Of a DNA stretch of 64,000 nt, positions 63,983-64,000 are shown piece after piece; positions within the stretch are counted from its first letter, which is position 1; each line of letters opens with the position of its first letter. Below the pieces are notes generated by a model that ran no database searches, was not told the DNA's origin, and was given only the letters and a program-made list of their open reading frames with translations. Origin of the DNA: Drosophila persimilis (lineage: Eukaryota > Arthropoda > Insecta > Diptera > Drosophilidae); assembly GCF_003286085.1 (NCBI RefSeq), contig NW_020825333.1:1116001-1180000 (forward strand), written 5' to 3'. A program made the translations under genes and the position numbers.

Positions 63983-64000
63983 GTTGCTATCCTCGGTCGA

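Overview
The window is a transposon-only block of an insect genome. It is almost certainly Drosophila heterochromatin (pericentromeric, Y-linked or another repeat island). The evidence is an INE-1/DINE-1-type repeat with its (GACA/GACG)n microsatellite, BEL/Pao, Osvaldo/Ulysses-like and errantivirus-like LTR retrotransposons, and a LOA/Bilbo-like LINE fragment. I see no host protein-coding gene, tRNA, rRNA or CRISPR array. The species cannot be fixed from the sequence.

Layout. (1) 1-5804: a minus-strand Ty3/gypsy element running off the left edge. It has a repeat-containing LTR, a Lys-type primer binding site, a leader with two tandem arrays, a truncated gag, a protease, and a 93-bp array encoding a 31-residue repeat. 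(2) 5899-22879: a nested stack. A plus-strand BEL/Pao element ('BEL-B', Tyr-type PBS) carries a complete Osvaldo/Ulysses-like element in its 5' LTR (5994-15536, 4-bp duplication GTAT). A roo-like BEL/Pao element with env sits in its leader (16664-21712, 5-bp duplication ATAAC). The Osvaldo/Ulysses-like element itself contains a DINE-1-like insertion. (3) 22880-36370: a near-identical tandem copy of 8034-21522. (4) 36261-55092: BEL-B copies in alternating orientation. They form a 3811-bp-arm inverted repeat (38405-42215 / 42544-46354) inside a 10092-bp-offset direct repeat. The last copy (47082-55092) is complete from LTR to LTR and has an uninterrupted gag. (5) 55093-60910: a LINE fragment, a 702-bp terminal-inverted-repeat element, a fourth BEL-B 5' end, and an errantivirus-like gag between inverted leader copies. 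(6) 60911-64000: a further BEL/Pao element ('BEL-C') on the minus strand, with a long RNase H-integrase ORF, running off the right edge.

Almost all pol genes are broken, so the locus is probably not mobile as it stands. The most interesting items are: a 658-codon third ORF in the Osvaldo/Ulysses-like element, preceded by its own TATA-like sequence; a strict 33-bp array of TATCGA motifs just upstream of that element's 3' LTR; the 93-bp coding array with a 930-bp higher-order period; a zinc-knuckle/protease-like ORF downstream of pol in BEL-B; and the very young duplications and palindrome. The names BEL-B and BEL-C are labels used only here.
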